Assembly (NCBI RefSeq): GCF_001687365.1
Contig: NZ_LGLV01000007.1
Span: 186,001-250,000, forward strand
DNA length: 64,000 bases
Direction of reading: 5' to 3'
Source of the DNA: Pararhizobium polonicum
Lineage (GTDB): Bacteria > Pseudomonadota > Alphaproteobacteria > Rhizobiales > Rhizobiaceae
The notes under the pieces were generated by a model that saw only the letters and a list, made by a program, of their open reading frames with translations, searched no databases and was not told the origin of the DNA. How positions within the stretch are numbered: the stretch's first letter is position 1; every line of letters begins with the position of its first letter. The translations under genes were made by a program, and so were the position numbers. Shown piece after piece: positions 55,514-62,744 of this stretch.

Positions 55514-56398
55514 ATGACGCAGAACGTCAGCGAAACCGAACAGTTCGAAGTTCGCGAGCCGGAAATGCAGCGCATTCCCTTTGTCTTCAATTCCCCCCAC
55601 AGCGGCCGGATCTACGCGCAATCCTTCCTGGACCAGTCGCGGCTGGACGATCTGTCGATCCGCCGCTCGGAAGACCATTTCGTCGATGAACTGTTCCATT
55701 CCGTGACGGATCTCGGCGCGCCGCTGCTGCTGGCGCATTTCCCGCGCGCCTTTCTCGATGTCAACCGCGAGCCCTATGAGCTCGATCCGCGCATGTTCGA
55801 CGGGCCGCTGCCGCCGCATGCCAATATCAGCTCCCTGCGGGTTGCCGGCGGTCTCGGCACGGTGCCGCGGCTGGTAGCGGAGAACATGGAAATCTATCGC
55901 GGCCGGGTTCCGGTCGCAGAGGCGCTGGAGCGGATCGAAACCATCTACAAACCGTATCACGCCTGCCTGCGGCGGCTGATCGCCCGCACCCATGTCCAGT
56001 TCGGGCTGGCGGTGCTGATCGATTGCCATTCCATGCCCGGCAATGTCCGCCTGGCGGGCAGCGGCCAGCGGCCGGATTTCATCATCGGCGACCGCTACGG
56101 CACCAGCGCCTCGGCCGATCTGTCGCGCGCAGCCGTGTCGCTGCTGGAGGATCTCGGTTTCTCCGTCGCCCGCAACAAGCCCTATGCGGGCGGCTTCATC
56201 ACCGAGCATTACGGCCGCCCGGCGCGCGGGCTGCATGCGCTGCAGATCGAGATCAATCGCGGCCTCTATGTCGATGAGACGACGCTGCGCAAGAAGCCGG
56301 ATTTTACCACGCTGTCGCAGGCCATTGCTGTGTTTCTCGGCGGGCTGGCGGCGCATGTGGAAAAATACGTGACGAATTCCTCGCTTGCGGCCGAATGA
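55514..56398 (+). CDS. N-formylglutamate amidohydrolase family protein
   Basis: A 294-residue zinc-type hydrolase. 'FVFNSPHSGRIYAQSFLDQ' near the N-terminus, 'LLLAHFPRAFLDVNREPYELD' and 'LIDCHSMPGN' are family signatures. It removes formyl groups from N-formylglutamate-type substrates; no hut genes are adjacent, so the metabolic context is open. The pairing with cpdR and the small RNA downstream matches the order I recall from Sinorhizobium. Confidence 0.92.
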   Translation: MTQNVSETEQFEVREPEMQRIPFVFNSPHSGRIYAQSFLDQSRLDDLSIRRSEDHFVDELFHSVTDLGAPLLLAHFPRAFLDVNREPYELDPRMFDGPLPPHANISSLRVAGGLGTVPRLVAENMEIYRGRVPVAEALERIETIYKPYHACLRRLIARTHVQFGLAVLIDCHSMPGNVRLAGSGQRPDFIIGDRYGTSASADLSRAAVSLLEDLGFSVARNKPYAGGFITEHYGRPARGLHALQIEINRGLYVDETTLRKKPDFTTLSQAIAVFLGGLAAHVEKYVTNSSLAAE

Positions 56399-56426
56399 AG
56401 CCGGCGCTTTCCCTGACATGATGACA

Positions 56427-56508
56427 AAAAAAACCGCGCTTGTGGCGCGGCTAAGTCTAGGGAGGAAACACCCAAGGAGGGTATTTACAGCCACAAGTGA
56501 CTGTAGGT
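56427..56508 (-). ncRNA. mmgR: suhB/MmgR-type trans-acting small RNA
   Basis: Between the amidohydrolase and hisN genes the minus strand encodes a compact RNA: hairpin 1 pairs TACAGTCAC with GTGGCTGTA; hairpin 2 has ACCC-tcctt-GGGT; a single-stranded TTTCCTCCC (anti-Shine-Dalgarno) follows; a terminator CCGCGC/GCGCGG (56434-56450) runs into a T-run. Starting near 56508 it is about 77-82 bases. Position and features fit the Rfam suhB family, named MmgR in S. meliloti, where it binds Hfq and limits polyhydroxybutyrate. Ends are estimates. Confidence 0.8.
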
Positions 56509-56511
56509 AAA

Positions 56512-56540
56512 AAGCTAATATTGCAGCGCACAATTGTCAA
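56512..56540 (-). promoter_or_regulatory. Candidate promoter of the small RNA
   Basis: On the minus strand TTGACA lies at 56540-56535. A TATTAG (56520-56515) or TAGCTT (56517-56512) can serve as -10. The -35 is consensus; the -10 choice is uncertain. Confidence 0.5.
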
Positions 56541-56783
56541 GCCGAATTTGGCCACAATTGGTGCAGTGCGCCAAAGCGCGCTGTCATGGAAACATCGAGA
56601 AATGCGCGGTTTTGCCCCGTTTCCCCATTTTTGAGGCACGTTCTTCGAGAATCCGGCGCGAGACCGCTTTTGCGGCGGCGAATCCGTCCGATTTTTCGGG
56701 ATTTTTCTACCAAAGACTTCTTTTTCAAAAAAATGTGCCATAAGCACATTCAACCTTCCATTTCCCGATTTTCGTGAGGTTTC

Positions 56784-57557
56784 ATGCTGCCGGACCGTGA
56801 ATTTTTCGACCGCCTTGCCGATGCGGCCAAGGCCGAAACCCTGCCGCGCTTCCGCACCGGCATCAGCGTCGCCAACAAGGAGGCCGCCGGTTTCGATCCG
56901 GTGACCGAGGGCGACCGCGCGGCGGAAGCGGCGATCCGGGCTTTGATCGAGGCGCATTTTCCCGACCATGGCATTCTCGGTGAAGAGTTCGGCAATGTCG
57001 GGCTCGATCGGGATTATGTCTGGGTGATCGATCCGATCGACGGGACCCGCGCCTTCATTTCCGGCCTGCCGGTTTGGGGCACGCTGATCGGCCTGTATCA
57101 CAAGGGCGAGGCGGTGATGGGGCTGATGGACCAGCCCTTTACCGGCGAGCGCTATTTTGCCGACGGCAAGGCCGCGCATTATCGCGGGCCGGGCGGAAAC
57201 AAGGTGATCGCGACGCGGCCCTGCGCCGATCTCAGCCAGGCGATCCTGTTCACCACCTCGCCGCATCTTTACACCGGCGATATCAAGACCCGTTTCGAAG
57301 CCGTGCAGAGCAAGGTGCAGCTCGCCCGCTACGGCTGCGACTGCTATGCCTTCGCGCTGCTTGCCTCCGGTCATATCGACCTGGTCATCGAATGCGGGTT
57401 GAAGCCCTATGATGTCGGCGGGCTCATTCCGCTGATCGAGCAGGCTGGCGGCATCGTCACCGACTGGAATGGCGGCCCGGCGGAAATGGGTGGCGAAATC
57501 ATCGCGGCCGGCAGCCCGGAAATCCACGCGCAGGCGCTGGCCATCCTGAAGGGCTGA
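56784..57557 (+). CDS. hisN: Inositol monophosphatase-family phosphatase, probable histidinol-phosphatase
   Basis: A 257-residue Mg-dependent phosphatase: 'GEEFG' (66-70) and 'VIDPIDGTRAFISG' (81-94) bind metals, and 'ECGLKPYDVGGLIPLIEQAGG' holds the third Asp ligand. The 'TRAF' after DPIDG (instead of TxNF) is typical of the HisN-type phosphatases. It may complete histidine synthesis. The start is ATG 56784. It is convergent with the next gene, 18 bases away. Confidence 0.88.
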   Translation: MLPDREFFDRLADAAKAETLPRFRTGISVANKEAAGFDPVTEGDRAAEAAIRALIEAHFPDHGILGEEFGNVGLDRDYVWVIDPIDGTRAFISGLPVWGTLIGLYHKGEAVMGLMDQPFTGERYFADGKAAHYRGPGGNKVIATRPCADLSQAILFTTSPHLYTGDIKTRFEAVQSKVQLARYGCDCYAFALLASGHIDLVIECGLKPYDVGGLIPLIEQAGGIVTDWNGGPAEMGGEIIAAGSPEIHAQALAILKG

Positions 57558-57575
57558 GCGCCGGAGAGCGACGTG

Positions 57576-58553
57576 TCAGGCCGACAGGTCCTCGTTCTCC
57601 ATCATCGGCACATCCACGGTGCTGCCGGGGATGAACGCCTCGATCGCGGCGATCGCCTGGGCGCGGTAGTGGTCTGCCTCCTGCAGCAGTTCGTGGCGTG
57701 CGCCATCGATCGGGATCATGTGGCCGGCGCGGAAATTGCGGGCCAGGGTTTCCACCGCCAGATGCGGCACCAGCCTGTCCCGTGTCGGGGCCAGCACAAT
57801 GGTCGGCACGCGGATCTGCGTCAGGTGTTCGCGGCTTGAAACGCGCTTGATTGCCTTGAATGTTTCATGCAGCCAGCGCGCGGTGGGCGGCCCGAGCGCC
57901 AGGTCGGGATGGGTGTCGATCAAGGCCTTGTTGCGGGCAAAGCGTTTGGCGTCCGATGTCAAAAGGTTTTCCGAAAATGGCAGCGAGCCCCTGTCGCGCA
58001 TCAACGGCAGCGCGCCGAGGCCGCACAGGCTGAAGGCGGCGGCGAGAAAGCTGATCATGCCATGGCCGATCTTCTGGCCGCCGAGCGCGACGAAAGGGGC
58101 TGCGACCGCCAGCCGGTCGATGCGGCTGGCCAGCAGCGGTGCCTGCGACAGCGCGATCAGGGCGCCCATCGAATGGGCGAGCATGAAGAAGGGCAGCCGG
58201 GTATCGGGCAGCACGATCTTTTCGAGGAAGATGGAAAGATCGCGCTCATAGTCGGCAAAGCGGCGGACATGGCCGCGGCGGGGGTGTCTCAGCAGGCGTT
58301 CGGAGCCGGCCTGGCCGCGCCAGTCGAAGGTTGCCACCCACAATCCGCGCGCCGTCAGTTCGCCGATGGTTTCGGCATATTTCTCGATCGATTCATTGCG
58401 CCCCTGCAGGAGCACGACGGTGCCTTTGGCAACGGGGGCATCCGACTTGAAGATCGCATAGCGAATTTTCTTGCCATCGACCCCCTCGAAGAAACCGGCT
58501 GTATGGTTGCCGGGGATCGGGTTGTCCGGGGTGGCGTGAAGGATGGGCATCAT
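57576..58553 (-). CDS. Alpha/beta hydrolase, lysophospholipase L2-like
   Basis: A 325-residue hydrolase. 'VVLLQGRNESIEKYAETIGELTARGL' and 'ATFDWRGQAGSERL' match the PldB/monoacylglycerol lipase-like family. The nucleophile is in 'LAHSMGA', Asp in 'APTRDRLVP' and His in 'DGARHEL'. It may cut lysophospholipids or monoacylglycerols; no signal peptide is seen. ATG 58553 is preferred because upstream residues are Pro-rich and not family-like; ATG 58550 is also possible. Confidence 0.87.
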   Translation of the reverse strand: MMPILHATPDNPIPGNHTAGFFEGVDGKKIRYAIFKSDAPVAKGTVVLLQGRNESIEKYAETIGELTARGLWVATFDWRGQAGSERLLRHPRRGHVRRFADYERDLSIFLEKIVLPDTRLPFFMLAHSMGALIALSQAPLLASRIDRLAVAAPFVALGGQKIGHGMISFLAAAFSLCGLGALPLMRDRGSLPFSENLLTSDAKRFARNKALIDTHPDLALGPPTARWLHETFKAIKRVSSREHLTQIRVPTIVLAPTRDRLVPHLAVETLARNFRAGHMIPIDGARHELLQEADHYRAQAIAAIEAFIPGSTVDVPMMENEDLSA

Positions 58554-58708
58554 GGCAAGGTCCGTGTCCGGCGGGTCTTTAGGGTGCGCTGGCGATCCAG
58601 GGTGCGCCGGCAATGCACCGGATTTATGAACGCCTATCCTTGATCCATACCCATTAAGGAACGGTGCAGGTCACGCCATCGGCAGGGACAAGGCGGTCCG
58701 GCCGGGCG

Positions 58709-58754
58709 AAAAAAGAGGCCGGAAACGATGGGGGACTGGTTATCGTTTCCGGCC
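58709..58754 (-). terminator. Strong orphan terminator on the minus strand
   Basis: GGCCGGAAACGAT (58717-58729) pairs perfectly with ATCGTTTCCGGCC (58742-58754) around a 12-base loop; on the minus strand it is followed by CTCTTTTTTC. It lies upstream of the hydrolase gene, so it must end a transcript coming from 58755-59077. Confidence 0.75.
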
Positions 58755-58880
58755 AGAGACAGTCGGTCGGTGCAAGGCGGGCAGCCTGCGGGAGAAGGGA
58801 CGTTCACCGCCGCTGCCTGTCTTGTCGTCCGATGCTGCGGTTTTAGCGCGGCGAAGCTGAACGGATGCGGAACCGGCTGT

Positions 58881-59018
58881 TCATCCTGCGTTTATCGGCG
58901 GCCGGCGCGCTTTCACCACGCCTTCGAACTTGCCGGCCGGGGGCTTGAAGGCTGCAAAAACAATTCCCATCTCATCGTTACGGGCGCCGAAGACGGGCTC
59001 GTTCACCGGTTTTGCCAT
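58881..59018 (-). CDS. Possible 45-residue protein upstream of the orphan terminator
   Basis: The frame encodes 45 residues including 'VNEPVFGARNDEMGIVFAAF' and 'KPPAGKFEGVVKARRPPI'. Composition is protein-like, with few Arg and good third-base bias. A weak AGGCGG precedes the ATG. It ends 126 bases before the terminator on the same strand. I do not recognise it. The alternative is that the terminator belongs to a small RNA and the frame is chance. The rest of the 58554-59077 gap holds nothing else I can support. Confidence 0.35.
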   Translation of the reverse strand: MAKPVNEPVFGARNDEMGIVFAAFKPPAGKFEGVVKARRPPINAG

Positions 59019-59057
59019 CGCCGCCTGACGGGATGACAGCACCACGATCGCACACCA

Positions 59058-59074
59058 GTTGCTCACAAGAGGAC
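59058..59074 (+). promoter_or_regulatory. ROSE-like RNA thermometer hairpin over the hsp20 ribosome-binding site
   Basis: GTTGCTC (59058-59064) pairs with GAGGAC (59069-59074) around the loop ACAA: G-C, U-A, U-G, a bulged G, C-G, U-A, C-G. A UUGCU strand with a bulged G hiding the Shine-Dalgarno is the hallmark of ROSE elements that control rhizobial small heat-shock genes. The upstream boundary of the element is not defined. Confidence 0.6.
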
Positions 59075-59077
59075 ATC

Positions 59078-59554
59078 ATGCGTCACGTTGATTTTTCCCC
59101 ACTCTACCGTTCCACCGTCGGTTTCGACCGCCTCTTCACCATGCTCGACAGTCTCGGCCAGCCGGACCAGGCGCAGACCTATCCGCCCTACAATATCGAG
59201 CGGACCGGCGAGAGCACCTACCGGATCACCATGGCCGTTGCCGGTTTCGACGAAAGCGAACTTTCGATCGAAGCCCGCGAACACACGCTGACCGTCAAGG
59301 GCGAGAAGAGCGAAGACAAGCCGACCGACAGCCAGTTCCTGTATCGCGGCATCGCCAAGCGCGCTTTCGAGCGCCGCTTCCAGCTTGCCGATCATGTGGA
59401 AATCCAGTCTGCCTCGCTGAAGAACGGCCTGCTTCATATCGATCTCCTTCGCGAGATCCCGGAAGCCGCCAAGCCGCGCAAGATCGGCATCACCGTTGCG
59501 CAGTCGCAGGCAAAGCAGATCGAAGCGACCCAGATCGACGCCAGCGCCCACTAA
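59078..59554 (+). CDS. Small heat-shock protein, Hsp20/IbpA family
   Basis: A 158-residue alpha-crystallin-type chaperone. 'YPPYNIERTGESTYRITMAVAGFDESELSIEARE' opens the crystallin domain; 'RGIAKRAFERRFQLADHVEIQSASLKNGLLHIDL' closes it with the A-x3-n-G-L-L pattern. It holds unfolding proteins for refolding. ATG 59078 has AGAGGA upstream, placed inside the thermometer hairpin; an in-frame upstream start is not needed. A terminator follows at 59583. Confidence 0.94.
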   Translation: MRHVDFSPLYRSTVGFDRLFTMLDSLGQPDQAQTYPPYNIERTGESTYRITMAVAGFDESELSIEAREHTLTVKGEKSEDKPTDSQFLYRGIAKRAFERRFQLADHVEIQSASLKNGLLHIDLLREIPEAAKPRKIGITVAQSQAKQIEATQIDASAH

Positions 59555-59589
59555 GCGTTTGGTCTTGATTGAAGGGTGAAGGAACGGCG
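59548..59589 (+). repeat. 42-base direct repeat, copy 1 (hsp20 3' end)
   Basis: This copy covers the last codon and stop of hsp20 and the left arm of its terminator. Copy 2 at 59766-59807 matches 38 of 42 bases. Confidence 0.8.
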
Positions 59590-59615
59590 TCCGAAGGGGC
59601 GCCGTTTTCTTTTCC
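59583..59615 (+). terminator. Terminator after hsp20
   Basis: AACGGCG (59583-59589) pairs with CGCCGTT (59600-59606), followed by TTCTTTTCC. Confidence 0.7.
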
Positions 59616-59765
59616 GGTACAGGCGAGTTCCGGCGGGGTGTTGAACGTCGATTGCCGGCTTTTTCAAAGCGATTTTCACCGTCGCAGGTCAGCGAGATAT
59701 CACGCTGTCTTGACGATGATCCGGCTAATCCTGTGCTGTCGGACGCAGCACGATGTCGCCGACGT

Positions 59766-59807
59766 CCACTAAGCGTTTGGTCTTGATGAAAGCGTGAATG
59801 AACGGCG
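59766..59807 (+). repeat. 42-base direct repeat, copy 2
   Basis: This repeats the end of hsp20 (including CCAC-TAA) but no hsp20-like frame precedes it. It may be the last trace of a deleted tandem hsp20 copy. Confidence 0.75.
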
Positions 59808-59844
59808 CTTGAGCATACCACTGCTACGGGCAGATTTTTTCGTT

Positions 59845-59903
59845 GGCAATGTTTTTGTCGGATATGGCGAGAATGTCCATTGCCGCAAAACGTCTGTTTT
59901 GCG
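59845..59903 (+). other. Nested hairpins in the leader of the secreted hydrolase gene
   Basis: GGCAATG (59845-59851) pairs with CATTGCC (59878-59884), and CGCAAAAC (59884-59891) pairs with GTTTTGCG (59896-59903). The latter is a perfect 8-base stem with a 4-base loop and no T-run. They precede the ATG by about 70 bases. The 59555-59975 gap otherwise holds only the repeat and the terminator. Confidence 0.4.
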
Positions 59904-59975
59904 ATGCTGCCGGTATTCCGCCCCAAAAGAATAACGGCCTCGTCCGGATTTTCGCAGCACTGGATACAGGCTTTC

Positions 59976-60734
59976 ATGCGTATCGTTTTTGCCATCGCGT
60001 TGGCACTCTCTCTCCTTGTCTTATGTACTGATGGTCAGGCGGCGAGCCGTGAACAGATTATTGTTCGGACACCCGCTGGTGACGTTCTGGTCGAGAGTTT
60101 GACGGACGGGGTGGGCAAGGCGCGCCCGGCCGTCATGATCCTGAGCGGCAGCAAGGGGTTTGGGGCACCCGCTTACGAGGAGATTGGGCGGACCTTCCGT
60201 GCGGCTGGCCTGGATACCTATCTTGTCCATGTTCTTTCGCCGGCGGATTTGAAATCCATAGCCGGCGCGGGCAATGCGCGTGGCCGGATCCAATACTATG
60301 CCAAGCGGATGCCCGATTGGATCGCAACCGTTCGGGCGGTGGTAACCTATCTCAATGGCCAGCCACGCCACGCGGGCAGGGTCGGGGTGCTCGGCATATC
60401 ACTGGGTGCCCAAATTGCCGCCGCGGCATCGATCGATCGGGCCGACATCGGCGCGCTATTGCTTGTCGACGGCGGGTTCCCGAACGATGAACCCCAGCGC
60501 GTGCGTTCCCTGCCGCCGCTCTCTCTGATTTGGGGTGGTGCTGACACGATTTTTCCGCCGTCGATCGGGAGAAAGCTGCAGACATTGGCGCTGGGTCTCG
60601 GCGGGCCGGCGAGCCTCGATATTTACGAGGGTGCAGCCCATGATTTCTTTCTGAACCTGGCGGCACGACAGGCGCGCATGGCACATACGCGCGCCGCCGA
60701 TTTTTTCGTGTCGCAGTTGTTGCGGAACCCCTAA
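59976..60734 (+). CDS. Secreted alpha/beta hydrolase (dienelactone hydrolase-like)
   Basis: A 252-residue protein with a Sec signal peptide (residues 1-23, 'VFAIALALSLLVLCTDGQAA'). The nucleophile elbow is 'GVLGISLGAQIA', Asp lies in 'WGGADTIFP' and His in 'EGAAHDFFLN', a complete triad in the dienelactone hydrolase arrangement. It should act in the periplasm. The substrate is unknown. ATG 59976 has only a weak CAGG upstream. Confidence 0.8.
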   Translation: MRIVFAIALALSLLVLCTDGQAASREQIIVRTPAGDVLVESLTDGVGKARPAVMILSGSKGFGAPAYEEIGRTFRAAGLDTYLVHVLSPADLKSIAGAGNARGRIQYYAKRMPDWIATVRAVVTYLNGQPRHAGRVGVLGISLGAQIAAAASIDRADIGALLLVDGGFPNDEPQRVRSLPPLSLIWGGADTIFPPSIGRKLQTLALGLGGPASLDIYEGAAHDFFLNLAARQARMAHTRAADFFVSQLLRNP

Positions 60735-60753
60735 AGGATCGGCCGTCGCGACG

Positions 60754-61755
60754 TTAGCGGGCGGGCGTGGCCAAGGCAGCTTCCGCTGCGCGCTGACGCC
60801 CTCTTTCGGCATATTTCTGGGCAATCACGGCGCAGGCCATCAGCTGGATCTGGTGGAACAGCATCAGGGGCAAAACGATGCTGCCGATGCTCTGGCCGGC
60901 GAAGATGACGTTGGCCATCGGTACGCCGCTGGCAAGGCTCTTTTTCGAGCCGCAGAAGGTGATGGCGATTTCGTCTTCCTTCGAAAAACCGAGCATGCGG
61001 CTGCCGTACATCGTGACGACGAGCACGGCGGCGAGAAGCACCATATCCAGAATGATGACGACCGCGATGTCGCGGATCGAAAACGTATGCCAGAGGCCCT
61101 CGCTCACCGCTTCGCTGAAGGCGAGATAGACGACCATCAGAATCGAGCCGCGATCGACCGGCATCAGCAGCTTCTTGCGGGCGCGCAGGAAATTGCCGAT
61201 CCAGGGCTGGAGCAGCTGGCCGGCGATGAAGGGGGCCAGCAGCTGCAGGAAGATCTGCAGGAAGGCATCAAGCGTGAAGCCGCCGCCATGGCCGCCTGCG
61301 GCAAACAGCAGCCCGACGAGCAGCGGCGTCAGGAACATGCCGAAAATATTCGACGCGGAGGCTGCGCAGATGGCTGCGGGAACATTGCCGCCGGCCATCG
61401 AGGTGAAGGCGATCGACGATTGCACGGTCGAGGGCAGGACGCAGAGGAACAGAATGCCGGTATAGAGCGCCGGCGGCAGCAGGCTGGCCGGCAGAAGCCC
61501 GGCGGTCAGGCCGAGCAGGGGGAAGAGAACGAAGGTCGACGCCAGAATGAAGAGATGAAGGCGCCAGTGCAGCAGGCCCGCCACCACGACATCGCGCGAC
61601 AGCCGGGCGCCGTGCAGAAAGAAGAGCAGGCCGATGGCGATCTTCGTCGCCAGACCGAACCATTCGGCCGGTTGGCCGGAAATGGGCAGCAGGGACGCAA
61701 GGATCACCGTGCAGACGAGCAGGATGGTGAAGGTATCGGGCAGGAAGCGGCGCAT
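60754..61755 (-). CDS. SBF-like (bile acid:sodium symporter family) transporter
   Basis: A 333-residue inner-membrane protein with nine or ten hydrophobic segments ('TFTILLVCTVILASLLPI', 'LHLFILASTFVLFPLLGL', 'TGILFLCVLPSTVQSSIAF', 'AITFCGSKKSLASGVPMANV'). 'CVLPSTVQSS' and 'FCGSKKSLASG' are the unwound cross-over motifs of this family. It probably moves an organic anion with sodium. It is divergent from a LysR-type gene that likely controls it. It is convergent with the secreted hydrolase. Confidence 0.9.
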   Translation of the reverse strand: MRRFLPDTFTILLVCTVILASLLPISGQPAEWFGLATKIAIGLLFFLHGARLSRDVVVAGLLHWRLHLFILASTFVLFPLLGLTAGLLPASLLPPALYTGILFLCVLPSTVQSSIAFTSMAGGNVPAAICAASASNIFGMFLTPLLVGLLFAAGGHGGGFTLDAFLQIFLQLLAPFIAGQLLQPWIGNFLRARKKLLMPVDRGSILMVVYLAFSEAVSEGLWHTFSIRDIAVVIILDMVLLAAVLVVTMYGSRMLGFSKEDEIAITFCGSKKSLASGVPMANVIFAGQSIGSIVLPLMLFHQIQLMACAVIAQKYAERGRQRAAEAALATPAR

Positions 61756-61785
61756 GTCGATCGTCCGGACTTTGACAGGAAGTGG

Positions 61786-61835
61786 ATGATGACATCATTG
61801 TCATTGCGATATAGAATGCAAGAAATAACCGTTAT
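61786..61835. promoter_or_regulatory. Dyads between the transporter and LysR genes
   Basis: ATGATG-A-CATCAT (61786-61798) and ATAAC-C-GTTAT (61825-61835) lie in the 98-base divergent gap. Either may be the LysR binding site or part of the promoters. Confidence 0.4.
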
Positions 61836-61853
61836 CACGATTTAGGATAACCA

Positions 61854-62729
61854 ATGCTCGATCTGGTCCAGCTTCGCAGTTTTCTCGCGGTCGAACAGAT
61901 GGCCAGCTTCACGCTGGCGGCGGAACGCCTGGGGCTCGGGCAATCGACGGTGAGCCAGCATATCCGCCGGCTGGAAGCCGATCTTGGCCGCAAGCTGGTC
62001 GAGCGCGACACCCATCGCGTATCGCTGACCGCGGATGGTGAGGCGCTTCTGGGGCCGGCCCGGGCGATGCTGTCGCTCGACGGGCAGGTGAAATCGCTGT
62101 TTGCCGAACGCAGCCTGCACGGCCGGCTGCATCTCGGCGTGTCGGAGGATTTCGTCATGAGCCGCTTGCCGGCAGTGCTTGAGGATTTTGCCCGGGCGCA
62201 TGCCTCGGTCGATCTCGAGCTGACGGTGGCGCTCAGCGGTACGCTCTACCAGATGCAGGATGAGGGCGCGCTCGATCTGGTGCTGGCCAAGCGGCGGATC
62301 GGCGATGCGCGCGGCCAGCTGGTCTACCGCGAGCCGCTGGTCTGGCTGGCGCGCGATCCGGAGCGGGTGATGCGGGCAGAGGTGCTGCCGCTGATTGCCT
62401 TTCCGCCGCCCAGCATCACCCGCAGCGTCGCGCTGGAAGCGCTCGAGCGTGCCGGCGTGCCCTGGCGCATCGTCTGCACCTGCGGCAGTCTCAGCGGCTT
62501 GACCGCCGCGGCGCGTGCCGGGATGGGGGTGCTGGTGCAGCCGCGCAGCATGGCGCCGGCCGGCCTGCGCGAGATCGCCTCGAACAAGCTGCCGCGCCTT
62601 GAGGATGTGGAATTCGTGCTGGTGGCGCGCCGCGGCGCGGACAGGGCGCTGGTGAAGGCCCTGTCCGGCGAGATCCTGTCCACGGTCGGCGGCCTGCAGG
62701 CGGCTGCCGGGGCGGGCAAGGTTGCTTGA
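61854..62729 (+). CDS. LysR-family transcriptional regulator
   Basis: A 291-residue regulator: 'MASFTLAAERLGLGQSTVSQHIRRLEADLGRKLVERD' is the winged helix-turn-helix, followed by an effector domain ('GRLHLGVSEDFVMSRLPAVLEDF', 'SGLTAAARAGMGVLVQP'). It resembles regulators of the LrhA/HexA-like branch. Divergent placement suggests control of the SBF-type transporter. The effector is unknown. Confidence 0.93.
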   Translation: MLDLVQLRSFLAVEQMASFTLAAERLGLGQSTVSQHIRRLEADLGRKLVERDTHRVSLTADGEALLGPARAMLSLDGQVKSLFAERSLHGRLHLGVSEDFVMSRLPAVLEDFARAHASVDLELTVALSGTLYQMQDEGALDLVLAKRRIGDARGQLVYREPLVWLARDPERVMRAEVLPLIAFPPPSITRSVALEALERAGVPWRIVCTCGSLSGLTAAARAGMGVLVQPRSMAPAGLREIASNKLPRLEDVEFVLVARRGADRALVKALSGEILSTVGGLQAAAGAGKVA

Positions 62730-62744
62730 CCCGGGATATGGGGA

